Shown here piece by piece: positions 1 through 9,500 of a DNA stretch of 29,186 nucleotides. Every line of letters begins with the position of its first letter. Position 1 is the stretch's first letter. The DNA lies in contig DATDDN010000021.1 of NCBI GenBank assembly GCA_036523795.1, forward strand, positions 1 through 29,186, given 5' to 3'. A model generated the notes under the pieces. It searched no databases. It worked only from the letters and a program-made list of their open reading frames with translations, and was not told where the DNA came from. The position numbers and the translations under genes are program-made. Source of the stretch: 39-52-133 sp036523795. Lineage in GTDB: Bacteria; Pseudomonadota; Gammaproteobacteria; Burkholderiales; Gallionellaceae.

Positions 1-328
1 CCCAGGTGGCACGCCCCCAGCTTTGTCCCTCACTGTCGTCCAGATCCGGCGCGAAGATGACGTATTCCTTGTCGCCTGCCAGGACAGAGTAGCGCGGTAC
101 GTCATTGTCCAGCCGTTCTTCCACATCTGCCTGATTTTCCACATAGTGTCGAAGCTCGGGGAGTAGCGACTCATACGCTTCCTTGATGCCGCCTTCAGCC
201 AGTTCCTCAGCATCGAGATGCACCGATTTGTCATGGTTCAGCGGGGATGCCATGGCGGCCCCGATCAGCACGAGTGCCAGGACGGATGCATGCGCCATTC
301 GGGCAATGAGTCGCAACGCCTGCCCCAT
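1..328 (-). CDS. Small exported protein, function unknown (3' part outside window)
   Basis: This reading frame runs off the left edge, so only the first 109 residues are visible. It begins with ATG directly after the TAG stop of the FAD dehydrogenase upstream, with no spacer, so the two are probably translated together. The N-terminus has a basic start, then a hydrophobic stretch (about residues 12-28, SVLALVLIGAAMA) and a small-residue cleavage-like site, which indicates Sec export to the periplasm. The mature part is acidic and polar (AEELAEGGIKEAYESLLPEL, then YSVLAGDKEYVIFAPDLDD). I do not recognise a family and assign no function. A second possible start is Met11. The reading frame is clear; the start is likely but unproven. 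Confidence 0.7.
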   Translation of the reverse strand, partial: MGQALRLIARMAHASVLALVLIGAAMASPLNHDKSVHLDAEELAEGGIKEAYESLLPELRHYVENQADVEERLDNDVPRYSVLAGDKEYVIFAPDLDDSEGQSWGRATW

Positions 329-1954
329 CTACCTTGCGTTGCTGACCATGCTCAGCGCCACCGCTTCGGCGACCTCGATACCATCCACGGCTGCCGACAA
401 AATGCCACCGGCATAGCCCGCGCCTTCTCCCGCCGGATACAGCCCGGCCGTATTCAGGCTCTGGCAATCCTCCTTGCGCTTGATGCGCACGGGGGACGAG
501 GTGCGCGTCTCCACGCCGGTGAGCACGGCGTCATTCATGGCGTAGCCCCGGATCTGTTTCTCGAAGGCGGGCAACGCCTCGCGTAGCGCCTCGATGGCGT
601 AATCGGGCAGGGCGCTGGCGAGATCGGTCAGTGTCACGCCGGGGGTGTAGGAGGGCTGCACCGAGCCGAGTTTCGTGGAGGGGCGGCCGGCGAGGAAGTC
701 TCCCACCAGTTGCGCCGGTGCGTTGTAGTTGCTGCCGCCCAGCACGTAGGCACGGCTCTCCAGTTCACGCTGCAGCGCAATGCCGGCGAGCGGACTGCTG
801 TCCGGGAAATCGGCCGGGGTGATGCCGACCACGATGCCGCTGTTGGCGTTGCGCTCATTGCGCGAATACTGGCTCATGCCGTTGGTGACCACGCGCCCCG
901 GTTCGGAGGTGGCCGCCACCACGGTGCCGCCGGGGCACATGCAGAAGCTGTATACCGAGCGGCCGTTCCTGCAGTGGTGCACGAGCTTGTAGTCGGCCGC
1001 ACCCAGCAGCGGGTTGCCGGCATTGGGGCCAAGGCGCGCGCGGTCGATCAGTGACTGCGGGTGTTCGATGCGGAAGCCTATGGAGAACGGCTTTGCCTCC
1101 AGGTACACGCCGCGCCGGTAAAGCATCTCGAAGGTGTCGCGCGCGCTGTGGCCCACGGCGAGCACCACGTGGCCGGTGGCGATGCGCTCGCCGGTGGAGA
1201 GCAGCACGCTGCGCACCTTTTTCTCGTTATTGGGGCCATCCTCGATCTCGATGTCGTCCACCCGGCTCTGGAAGCGGATCTCGCCACCGAGCGCGATGAT
1301 GCTGGCGCGCATTTCCTCCACCATGCCGACCAGGCGGAAGGTGCCGATGTGTGGCTTGCTGACGTAGAGGATTTCTTCCGGTGCGCCGGCCTTGACGAAT
1401 TCGGCGAGCACCTTGCGCCCGAGGTGGCGCGGGTCCTTGATCTGGCTGTGCAGCTTGCCGTCAGAGAAGGTACCGGCGCCCCCTTCGCCGAACTGCACGT
1501 TGGATTCCGGGTTCAGCTCATGCTTGCGCCACAGGCCGAAGGTGTCCCTGGTGCGCTCGCGCACCGCCTTGCCGCGCTCCAGCACGATGGGGCGGAATCC
1601 CATCTGCGCCAGCAGCAGCGCGGCGAAGATGCCGCACGGGCCGAAGCCTATGATGACCGGGCGCTCGCTGATGCCTTCGGGCGCATGGGCCACGAAGTGA
1701 TAGCTGGTGTCGGGGCTGGGCGCGACATGCGGGATGTCTTGCAGGCGCTTGAGCAGGGCGGCTTCGTTCCTGATCTCCACATCCAGGGTGTAGATGAAGT
1801 GGATGTTGCCGGGCTTGCGCGCGTCGTAGCCGCGGCGAAAGATGGTGTAGCCGGCCAGTTCATGCGCGCCTATGCCGAGGCGCTTGAGGATGGCGGCCTG
1901 GAGCTCGTCGGGCGTGTGGGTGAGGGGGAGCTTGATTTCGGTGATTCGTAACAT
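329..1954 (-). CDS. FAD-dependent dehydrogenase, COG2509-type
   Basis: This is a 541-residue flavoprotein of the uncharacterised NAD(P)/FAD-dependent dehydrogenase family known as COG2509. Residues 1-95 form the small N-terminal domain typical of the family (ITEIKLPLTHTPDEL, then RRGYDARKPGNIHFIYTLDV). A Rossmann FAD-binding glycine motif follows at about 103-108 (GFGPCG), then the conserved segment NVQFGEGGAGTFSDGKL. A second FAD contact lies near the C-terminus (GLYPAGEGAGYAGGI, then AAVDGIEVAEAVA). The length fits the family. The physiological substrate is unknown and it is probably cytoplasmic. It lies 36 bases after the UbiB-like gene on the same strand and abuts the small exported protein. 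Family assignment is firm; function is open. Confidence 0.9.
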   Translation of the reverse strand: MLRITEIKLPLTHTPDELQAAILKRLGIGAHELAGYTIFRRGYDARKPGNIHFIYTLDVEIRNEAALLKRLQDIPHVAPSPDTSYHFVAHAPEGISERPVIIGFGPCGIFAALLLAQMGFRPIVLERGKAVRERTRDTFGLWRKHELNPESNVQFGEGGAGTFSDGKLHSQIKDPRHLGRKVLAEFVKAGAPEEILYVSKPHIGTFRLVGMVEEMRASIIALGGEIRFQSRVDDIEIEDGPNNEKKVRSVLLSTGERIATGHVVLAVGHSARDTFEMLYRRGVYLEAKPFSIGFRIEHPQSLIDRARLGPNAGNPLLGAADYKLVHHCRNGRSVYSFCMCPGGTVVAATSEPGRVVTNGMSQYSRNERNANSGIVVGITPADFPDSSPLAGIALQRELESRAYVLGGSNYNAPAQLVGDFLAGRPSTKLGSVQPSYTPGVTLTDLASALPDYAIEALREALPAFEKQIRGYAMNDAVLTGVETRTSSPVRIKRKEDCQSLNTAGLYPAGEGAGYAGGILSAAVDGIEVAEAVALSMVSNAR

Positions 1955-1990
1955 GGCGCCATTTTACCGCGGCCACGGCTGCTTAACGAA

Positions 1991-3676
1991 CTATTCCTTG
2001 TCCGCGCGCCAGATTGACAGCACGATCCAGACGCTGTTGAAGAAGGCGATGACGAAGCCCAGCAGACCGAACAGCGGCAGGCCGAACAGGGTGGGGCCGC
2101 CCTGCACCGTCATGACGATGGAAGAGCCGATGATGAGAGCGGCGGTGAGTATGCCTATGGTCAGGCGGTTGGTGCTGTGGTCGATCTGGTGGCCGAAATG
2201 GTCGAGGCGCTTGACGTCGAGGTCGATCTTTACCTGCCCGCGGCGCGCCTGTTTCAGCAGACGCGCCGCATCGCGCGGCAGGCCGCCGATCAGCGAGACT
2301 ACGTCATGCAGGCTGCGCCGCCCGCGCTTCAGCAGGGCGACCGGGTGGTAACGCTCGCGGATGACGCGCCTGAGAAAAGGGGCGAGGTGATCAACGATGT
2401 GAAAATCGGGATCGAGCTTCAGACCCAGCCCTTCCAGGGTGATCAGTGCCTTGAACAGCAGGGTGAGATCGGAGGGCAGGATGATCGAATGCGCGCGCAT
2501 GATGGCAGTGATTTCGCCCAGCAGCTCGCCCAGGCGTATGTCCTTGAGCGGGCGGGATTCGTAGTTTGAAGCCAGTTCGCTCACGTCGTGATACAGCCTG
2601 GTCTCGTCCACGTCGCCGCCATCCTCGGTCCAGTCCAGCAGCACGTCGAGGATGCCCTGTTCGTCATGCTGGGACAGGGAGACGAGCAGGTCCACGATCT
2701 GGTTGCGGCGCTGGTCGGAGAGGCGGCCCACCATGCCGAAATCGAGCAGCGCCAGGCGGTTGTCGGGCAGATAGAACACGTTGCCGGGATGGGGGTCGGC
2801 GTGGAAGTGGCCGTCGATCAGGATCATCTTCAGCACGGCTTCAGCGCCGCGTTTTGCCAGCAGTTTCCGGTTCAGCCCGGCGGCGTCAGCGGCCGCCATG
2901 TCGTTGCCCGCAATGCCGCTGATGTACTGCTGCACGTTGAATTGCGCGCAGGTCCATTCCCAGTAGATGCGCGGAATGACGATGCCGGGATCATTCGCAA
3001 AATACTTGCGGAAGCGCTCCTGGGTTCTGGCTTCCAGGGCGAGGTCGAGTTCGCGCAGCAGGGAACGGCCGAATTCCCTGACGATCTGCACCGGCTGGTA
3101 GCGGCGCGCTTCGGGTATCTCCGATTCGATCAGCGTCGCGATGTGGTTGAGGATGCGCAGGTCGGCTTCGATCTTGGGACGGATGTCCGGGCGGCGGATC
3201 TTCAGCACCACAGGCGTGCCGTCGAGCAGCGTGGCGCGATGCACCTGGGCGATGGAGGCAGAGCCGCTGGGCTCGGTCTGCAGATCCTTGAACACTTCGA
3301 ACGGCGAGCGCCCCAGCTCCTTTTCCAGCATGGGCAGCAGCTTGTCGAAGGGCACCGGCGGCGCACTGTCCTGCAATTTCTCGAACTCGGCTATCCATTC
3401 CGGCAGGAGCACGTCCACACGGGTCGCCAGCAACTGGCTGAGTTTGACGAAGGTGGGGCCGAGCTCCTCAAAGGCGAGCCTGATGCGCTGCGGGCTTTCC
3501 AGCACCTCGGGCCGCTCGTCGCCCTTGGGCAAATGCAGCATCTGCCCGGCGCGCTCCAGCAACGAGATCACGCCCAGGCGGCGCATCACGTCGCCGAAGC
3601 CGTGACGAATCATCACCGTGGTGATTTCGTGCAGGCGCGGCAAATCGCGGATGGCGCTTACCGTTTCGAGCAGCAT
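1991..3676 (-). CDS. ABC1/UbiB-family atypical protein kinase
   Basis: This 561-residue protein belongs to the ABC1/UbiB (AarF) atypical kinase family, whose members support ubiquinone synthesis or other isoprenoid-lipid functions as membrane-linked ATPases or kinases. Visible features are the N-terminal KxGQ-type element at about 78-81, here KLSQ with Ser in place of Gly, and the Ala-rich nucleotide loop GSASIAQVHRA at 138-148. They continue with the lysine in VVLKIRRPD near 159, the catalytic-loop signature HADPHPGN at 292-299, and DFG at 312-314. Two hydrophobic helices end the protein (about 505-555), as in UbiB. ATG follows the stop of the upstream gene by three bases, implying coupling. 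It is not beside ubiE or ubiJ here, so the symbol ubiB is not assigned; it may be a paralogue. Confidence 0.88.
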   Translation of the reverse strand: MLLETVSAIRDLPRLHEITTVMIRHGFGDVMRRLGVISLLERAGQMLHLPKGDERPEVLESPQRIRLAFEELGPTFVKLSQLLATRVDVLLPEWIAEFEKLQDSAPPVPFDKLLPMLEKELGRSPFEVFKDLQTEPSGSASIAQVHRATLLDGTPVVLKIRRPDIRPKIEADLRILNHIATLIESEIPEARRYQPVQIVREFGRSLLRELDLALEARTQERFRKYFANDPGIVIPRIYWEWTCAQFNVQQYISGIAGNDMAAADAAGLNRKLLAKRGAEAVLKMILIDGHFHADPHPGNVFYLPDNRLALLDFGMVGRLSDQRRNQIVDLLVSLSQHDEQGILDVLLDWTEDGGDVDETRLYHDVSELASNYESRPLKDIRLGELLGEITAIMRAHSIILPSDLTLLFKALITLEGLGLKLDPDFHIVDHLAPFLRRVIRERYHPVALLKRGRRSLHDVVSLIGGLPRDAARLLKQARRGQVKIDLDVKRLDHFGHQIDHSTNRLTIGILTAALIIGSSIVMTVQGGPTLFGLPLFGLLGFVIAFFNSVWIVLSIWRADKE

Positions 3677-3679
3677 GGC

Positions 3680-4315
3680 TTATTTCTTGCCGTGCAGGGC
3701 CTGTGCGATGCCTTCCAGTATGCCGGCGGCCACCTCGGTGAAGCGCGAGCTCAGCTCATGTGCGGCGCCCGCGCCCGTCGCCTTGGCGTCATGGGCGACG
3801 CCTTTCATCTGCTGCGAGAAGGCGGACAGTGTGGTGGCAACCTGGCGCCCGGTGTCAGTACCGGTGCGGCGCGTATGGCTGAGCAGCTCGTCGAGTTCGG
3901 TCCGGACATGGCCCGAACTCTTCTTGGCCACTTCGTTCACGGTATCGAGGAAGTCCTGTTCGACTTTTTTCAGATTGTCGAGGGCGGCCTTGAGCTCCTG
4001 GCTGCTGAAATCGTTGCTGCTGGTGCTGAGTTGCTGCAGGGCCAGGTGAGTGGCCTCGGCGGACTTCATCAGCGCCGCATCCAGCCCCTCAAAGGCTTGG
4101 CTCAGCGCCTGCCTGGAGTCCTGTGCGCGCTTGTCCAGGCCCAGCGTGATGCCCTCGGTGAGCGCCTTCACCACGTTCCTGATTTCGCTGGCTTCCAGGC
4201 GGCGCTGCCTGATCGCCGAAAGCGTGAGGTCACGCACACGCTCCCGAATGTCCTGTCCTGCGGAGACGGCTGCGCTGGCAGCCTGCTTGATCCCTTCGTC
4301 AGAAAAATCGCTCAT
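3680..4315 (-). CDS. Helical, phasin-like protein of unknown function (possibly DUF6781)
   Basis: This 211-residue protein is Ala-, Ser-, Gln- and Lys-rich and predicted almost wholly alpha-helical, with heptad-like patterns (ALDNLKKVEQDFLDTVNEVA) and no signal peptide or membrane segment. The frame is open far upstream, but the start is placed at the ATG at 4315 because AAGGAG lies just before it (CACAAGGAGCGCAAAATG on the minus strand) and the upstream extension is proline/arginine-rich and not protein-like. The C-terminus (EVAAGILEGIAQALHGKK) is amphipathic. It resembles a family I recall as DUF6781 and, in general character, phasins or apolipoprotein-like helical bundles, but I cannot confirm either. 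It precedes the UbiB-like gene by three bases, which hints at a membrane- or lipid-related role. Confidence 0.78.
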   Translation of the reverse strand: MSDFSDEGIKQAASAAVSAGQDIRERVRDLTLSAIRQRRLEASEIRNVVKALTEGITLGLDKRAQDSRQALSQAFEGLDAALMKSAEATHLALQQLSTSSNDFSSQELKAALDNLKKVEQDFLDTVNEVAKKSSGHVRTELDELLSHTRRTGTDTGRQVATTLSAFSQQMKGVAHDAKATGAGAAHELSSRFTEVAAGILEGIAQALHGKK

Positions 4316-4471
4316 TTTGCGCTCCTTGTGATGGTGATGGGGTGTCTGAATGGTAGCGCAAAGCACACCAGCCTGCTGGATATTCCAGCGCCGGTGCGGG
4401 CTGTAGCGCGTATGGGGTATTGCTGGTAGATTGTGCCGCTTCCTTCCGATCTGACGGCATCGAATCAAACA

Positions 4472-5836
4472 ATGGCAAAAGCAAAAACGGTTTTCAGCTG
4501 CACCGAATGCGGCGGTCAGGTGCCCAAGTGGCAGGGGCAGTGCCCGCACTGCATGGCGTGGAATACGCTGGTGGAAAGCGTGGCGGAAACGCCCGCAGCA
4601 GGCGGCAAGAACCGCTACAGCGCGCTGGCGGCCACCGGGCAGGTGCAGCGCTTGTCCGAGGTGGAGGCACAGGAGGTTCCGCGCACGCCCAGCGGCATCG
4701 CCGAATTCGACCGCGTGCTGGGCGGCGGGCTGGTACAGGGCGCGGTAGTGCTGATCGGCGGCGATCCCGGCATCGGCAAGTCCACCCTGTTGCTGCAGAC
4801 TTTGGCGCATCTGTCCACCGCCCAGAACGTGCTGTACGTGAGCGGCGAAGAATCATCGCAGCAGATTGCGCTGCGCGCCAAGCGTCTGGCGCTGGATGCG
4901 CGCGCGGTGCACCTGCTGCCGGAGATCCAGCTGGAAAAAATCCAGGCCACCATCGCGGCGAACAAGCCGGAGGTGGTGGTGATCGACTCGATCCAGACCA
5001 TCTATTCCGAACAGCTCACCTCGGCGCCGGGCTCGGTGGCGCAGGTACGCGAATGCGCGGCACAGCTCACGCGCCTGGCCAAGAGCAGCAACGTGACCAT
5101 GATCCTGGTCGGCCACGTCACCAAGGAGGGCACGCTGGCCGGGCCGCGCGTGCTGGAGCACATCGTGGACACGGTGTTGTATTTCGAGGGTGACACCCAT
5201 TCCAGCTTCCGCCTTGTGCGTGCGTTCAAGAACCGCTTCGGCGCGGTGAACGAGCTGGGTGTATTCGCCATGACCGAGAAGGGGCTGCGCGAGGTGAGCA
5301 ACCCGTCCGCGTTGTTCCTGTCGCAACACGGCGCGCAGGTGGCCGGTTCGTGCGTGATGGTGACGCAGGAAGGCACCCGTCCGCTGCTGGTGGAAATCCA
5401 GGCGCTGCTGGATGACGCGCATTCGCCCAGCCCGCGCCGCTTGTCACTGGGGCTGGAGCAGAACCGCCTGGCCATGCTGCTGGCCGTGCTGCACCGTCAT
5501 GCCGGCGTCGCCTGCTTCGACCAGGACGTGTTCATCAATGCGGTGGGCGGGGTGAAGATCACCGAACCGGGCGCGGACCTGGCGGTGCTGCTGGCCATCG
5601 TGTCCAGCCTGCGCAACCGGCCCCTGCCGGAAAAGATGGTGGTGTTCGGCGAAGTGGGCCTGGCCGGCGAGGTGCGCCCGGTGCAGCGCGGCCAGGAGCG
5701 CCTGAAAGAGGCGGCCAAGCTGGGCTTCAAGCGCGCGATCATCCCCAAGGGCAACAAGCCGAGGCATGCCATCGAGGGCATGGAGGTGATCGCGGTGGAG
5801 CGGGTGGAAGAGGCGGTGACGCGGATGCGCGAGTGA
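4472..5836 (+). CDS. radA: DNA repair protein RadA
   Basis: RadA is a RecA-like helicase/ATPase that promotes branch migration in homologous recombination. The 454-residue product shows all family parts. A four-cysteine zinc finger occupies residues 10-27 (CTECGG...CPHC), Walker A is GGDPGIGKST (about 96-105), and Walker B ends VVVIDS near 168-173. The RadA-specific KNRFG motif is at 253-257. A C-terminal Lon-protease-like domain runs from about 285 to the end and includes VFGEVGLAGEVRPV. The frame is open 13 codons further upstream, but MAKAKTVFSC is the standard RadA N-terminus, so the ATG at 4472 is chosen. No strong ribosome-binding site is visible. The gene stands alone, divergent from the helical-protein gene. 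Typical housekeeping gene. Confidence 0.97.
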   Translation: MAKAKTVFSCTECGGQVPKWQGQCPHCMAWNTLVESVAETPAAGGKNRYSALAATGQVQRLSEVEAQEVPRTPSGIAEFDRVLGGGLVQGAVVLIGGDPGIGKSTLLLQTLAHLSTAQNVLYVSGEESSQQIALRAKRLALDARAVHLLPEIQLEKIQATIAANKPEVVVIDSIQTIYSEQLTSAPGSVAQVRECAAQLTRLAKSSNVTMILVGHVTKEGTLAGPRVLEHIVDTVLYFEGDTHSSFRLVRAFKNRFGAVNELGVFAMTEKGLREVSNPSALFLSQHGAQVAGSCVMVTQEGTRPLLVEIQALLDDAHSPSPRRLSLGLEQNRLAMLLAVLHRHAGVACFDQDVFINAVGGVKITEPGADLAVLLAIVSSLRNRPLPEKMVVFGEVGLAGEVRPVQRGQERLKEAAKLGFKRAIIPKGNKPRHAIEGMEVIAVERVEEAVTRMRE

Positions 5837-5868
5837 AGCTGGCCGGGTGTAAATGCAGCCGGCGGCGC

Positions 5869-6288
5869 CTACGCTTCTTCCAGATGTTTGTGCAGTTCGG
5901 TAAGCGTATGGATGACCTTGCGCGAGGCTTGCACGTATTCGCCGTTGAACAGGTTGATGGCGCTCAGGTGATCGTTTTGCTGCGCTTTTAGCACTACGTT
6001 GCTGGCGATGTAGTGGAACTGTGCATGGTCTGCGCGCAAGGCGTTGAAGTCCTCATCGCCATGAAAATGGTCGACTGCCGGGCCATGTATCCATTTTCCC
6101 AGTGCACACTGGTCATCCCGGCAAATCAGCATGGGGTCCAGTCTTTCATCTGATGTGCCATCCAGGCAGCGTTGCAGGCGGGCCTTCCATTGCATGTGCG
6201 CGCTGATCGCGTCGGCAATGTTGATTTCGCTGCGAATGCTGGCTTTCTTGGCGGTGTCGTTGCCAAACCACTTGGAGAAAAAGCTCAT
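5869..6288 (-). CDS. Stand-alone CZB (chemoreceptor zinc-binding) domain protein
   Basis: This 139-residue soluble protein is essentially one CZB domain, the zinc-binding helical module found on chemoreceptors and diguanylate cyclases such as E. coli DgcZ. The expected His-Cys-His-His ligand set is visible: H31 in AHMQWKARL, C61 in the hallmark CALGKW, and H88 and H92 in DHAQFHY. The first ~20 residues (MSFFSKWFGNDTAKK) are a short amphipathic lead. In known proteins the domain senses zinc, and in some chemoreceptors hypochlorite, through the zinc-bound cysteine. Here it has no fused output domain. Its start lies 288 bases from the divergent Cache-GGDEF-EAL gene, so acting in trans on c-di-GMP signalling is a reasonable inference. 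Confidence 0.88.
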   Translation of the reverse strand: MSFFSKWFGNDTAKKASIRSEINIADAISAHMQWKARLQRCLDGTSDERLDPMLICRDDQCALGKWIHGPAVDHFHGDEDFNALRADHAQFHYIASNVVLKAQQNDHLSAINLFNGEYVQASRKVIHTLTELHKHLEEA

Positions 6289-6376
6289 TCTTGCCTCCCA
6301 GGGAGTTAGTGCGGAAAAGATAAAGCGTGCTTTGCGGAATGCTGAACCATTGTTGCTGGCAGGGTTTTGGCTGACA

Positions 6377-6418
6377 ATATGCCGATTGGGTTAGTGCCCA
6401 TATGCTGATCGGCTTAGT
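6377..6418. repeat. Tandem direct repeat, 23-bp period, in divergent promoter region
   Basis: Two 19-base copies (6377-6395 and 6400-6418) begin ATATGC and end TTAGT, match at 16 of 19 positions, and are separated by GCCC, giving a 23-bp period or about two helical turns. They lie between the divergent CZB and Cache-GGDEF-EAL genes, in the position of an operator. Which regulator would bind is unknown; chance similarity is possible. Confidence 0.45.
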
Positions 6419-6519
6419 ACAAAGGATATAGGCTGCGCTCCTGCCATGGCCATTCGGACTAGTTTTTCTCCTCGGATTGCCCGTAATTTATTGTTTTTCC
6501 AAATTTAGTCGGCGTTGGC

Positions 6520-6548
6520 TTGACCATCACCCGGCCATGACATACGCT
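6520..6548 (+). promoter_or_regulatory. Possible sigma-70 promoter of the Cache-GGDEF-EAL gene
   Basis: TTGACC (6520-6525) is followed after 17 bases by TACGCT (6543-6548), about 28 bases before the ATG at 6577. The -35 hexamer is good; the -10 hexamer is poor. No Shine-Dalgarno sequence is clear before the ATG. Weak support only. Confidence 0.3.
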
Positions 6549-6576
6549 TCCAAAACTTTATCTGTCTGCCGCAACC

Positions 6577-9500
6577 ATGGCCATAAGCAACAAAAAACGC
6601 ATTCTGCTGGTTACGGTCTTATTGGTTGTTGCATGGAATATCGCTGCCTGGGTCATTGCGCAAACCTATTTTCAGTCACGTATCGAGGGAGTTGTCCAGC
6701 AGGAAAGCGGGCTTGCGCAGGCGCGGGCCAATGACCTTGCGGACAGCATCCAGCGTAATCTTGCATACATCAGCGGCATACCCAAACTGTTTACAAAGGG
6801 GCCACGCTTTCGCAATGCGCTGGCCCGTTTTGGCCGTGGCACACTCTCCTCCAGCCGCTCAGTGGCGGACAAGGCCAGATTGTGGGGTCGCGACCCGCAA
6901 CTCAGGGAACTCAACCAGTTTCTGACGAAAATTCCTGAGACACTGAATTTCGACCTGCTCTATGTGGTGAATGCCGCTGGCGATTGCATCGCCGCCAGCA
7001 ATGCCGATACGCCGGGCAGCCCGGTTGGCACGAACTTCGCCGAGCGCGACTATTTCCGTGCAAATCTCCTGGGGCAGCCGGGCATGCAATATGCGCTGGG
7101 CAAGACCACGAAGATTGCCGGCCTGTATTTCTCCTATCCGATGCTGATCGATGGACGCTTCATGGGGGCAATCGTCGCCAAGATGGATGTGCCCACCCTG
7201 TCGTTTATGATCAATTCCGTTCCGGCGCTGGTCACGGATGGCAACGGCGTCATCATTCTGGCGCATGATCGCGCGCTGGAAATGTCGGCCCTGGCGGGGG
7301 CACCCATAGAGCAGATGTCTGCGGAAAAGAGGATCGCGATCTACCGCAGGGAGGCGTTTCCCGTGCTGACGCTCACCCCATGGGGCGACAACCGGTTCCC
7401 GACTTTGCTGCGCATGCGTGGCAGCGAGGCGCCGCACGTCATGGTGTCGCGGGCCCTGCCGCAATACGGGCTCACGGTGCACGTCGACAGCGAAATCAGC
7501 CAGTATGCCGCGCTCAAGCGCGAAGGAGTGGGGTTCGCCCTGCTGCTGGGGCTGGCGGGCAGCGTACTGATCCTGATTGAGAACGGCGTTGCGCTGTACC
7601 TGGATTACTCCCGGCGAAGTGCCGCAAAACTGAAGGAACAGCAGAGCCAGCTCGAAACCATGATGCATGCTGCGCATGACGGCATTCACGTGCTCGACAT
7701 GAAAGGCCGCATCATTCTGGTGAACGAGGCGTTCTGCCGGATGCTGGGATACACGAGTCAGGAGCTGCAGGCGATGCAGATTTCCGATTGGGATACGGGT
7801 GTCACGCAGGAAAATTTCCAGGCGCGCTTTGCTACCCTGGCCACGGGCGCCGGCGATGTGTTTGAAACTCGTCTGCGCCGCAAGAGTGGCGCGGAGTTTG
7901 ATGTCGAGATCAGTGCGGCCGTGGTCGTAGTGGAGGGGCAGAAGCGGATCTACTGCGCCGCGCGCGATATTTCGGAACGCAAACGCATCGAGGAGGAGCT
8001 GCGCCTGGCATCGCTGGTGCTCAAGAACAGCAGCGATGGCATGGTGGTGACGGATGCAGACAATCGCATCATCGCAGTGAACCCGGCATTTACCAGTCTC
8101 ACCGGCTATACGTTTGACGATGTGCGTGGGAAAAATCCGCGCATGTTCAAGTCGGGCAGGCACGATGCGGCGTTTTACCAGGAAATGTGGCGCGAGCTGA
8201 GGGAACGCGGGCACTGGCAGGGAGAGGTCTGGGACAAGCGCAAGAATGGCGAGCTGCATGCCAAATGGCTGACCATCAACACCGTGCGCAACGAGCAGGG
8301 CGGGGTGCACCGCTATGTGGCCCTGTTCTCGGACATCACCGAGAAGAAGCATTCCGAGGAGCTGATCTGGAAGCAGGCCAACTTCGACATGCTGACCGGT
8401 TTGCCCAACCGGCACATGTTGCTCGACCGCCTGCTGCAGGAAACGCACAAGGCAGATCGCAACGGGCTGACGATCGCGCTGCTGCTGATAGACCTGGACC
8501 TGTTCAAGGAAGTCAATGACACCCTGGGGCACATCGTCGGTGATGCCCTGCTGCAACAGGCTGCCTTGCGCATTGCGGCCTGTGTGCGCGAAAGTGACAC
8601 GGTTGCGCGGCTGGGAGGGGACGAATTCACGGTGATCCTTTCCGCCCTGCCCGAGAGTAACCGCGCTGAAACAATTGCGCAAAACATCATCAGCCACCTG
8701 AGCGAGCCGTTTTACCTGGGCAACGAAGTGGCATATGTGTCGGCCAGTGTCGGCATCACGCTGTATCCCGGCGACGGCAAGAACATCGAGGATCTGATGC
8801 GCAATGCCGACCAGGCCATGTACGTGGCCAAGCAGCAGGGGAGGGGGCGCTTCAGTCATTACACGCCCAGCCTGCAGGAGGCCGCGCAAAAGCGCCTGCG
8901 CCTGACCACGGATTTGCGCGGTGCCCTGCACGGACAGCAATTGCGGCTGCTGTTCCAGCCCATCGTCGAGCTGCCCGGCGGGCGCGTTTCCAAGGCAGAG
9001 GCGCTGCTGCGCTGGCAGCATCCGGAACGAGGCACGATCAATCCGCAGGAATTCATTCACTTGGCGGAAGAGAGCGGGCTCATCCACAGCATAGGTGACT
9101 GGGTATTCCGTGAGGCAGCCGGCGTGGCAAGGCGCTGGAGCGTGAAATACGGCATGGATTTCCAGATCAGCGTGAACAAATCGCCGGTGCAGTTTCGCGC
9201 GAGCGGCAACGATTACACGAAGAGCTGGCCTGAATACCTGCAGGAGATCGGTTTGCCCGGCAGGCAGGTTGTGGTGGAAATCACCGAGGGCATGCTGCTG
9301 AACGCCGAAACCGAAGTGGTCGAGCGCCTGTTGCACTTCCGCGACGCGGGCATCCAGGTGGCGATTGACGATTTCGGCACCGGCTACTCTTCCTTGTCTT
9401 ATTTGAAAAAATTTGATATTGACTACCTCAAGATCGACCAGTCCTTCGTGCGCAACCTGGGCACCGACGCCAACGACCGCGCCCTGTGCGAGGCCATCAT

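Noticed and set aside
1061..1951. 296-codon plus-strand frame
   Set aside because: Antisense to the FAD dehydrogenase; Ala/Glu/His-rich shadow without domain features.
2588..4429. 613-codon plus-strand frame
   Set aside because: Antisense to the UbiB-like and helical-protein genes, which have clear motifs and SD sites; composition is shadow-like.
5837..5868. GCCGG/CCGGC pair between radA and the CZB gene as a bidirectional terminator
   Set aside because: Five-bp stem, large loop and no T-run on either strand.
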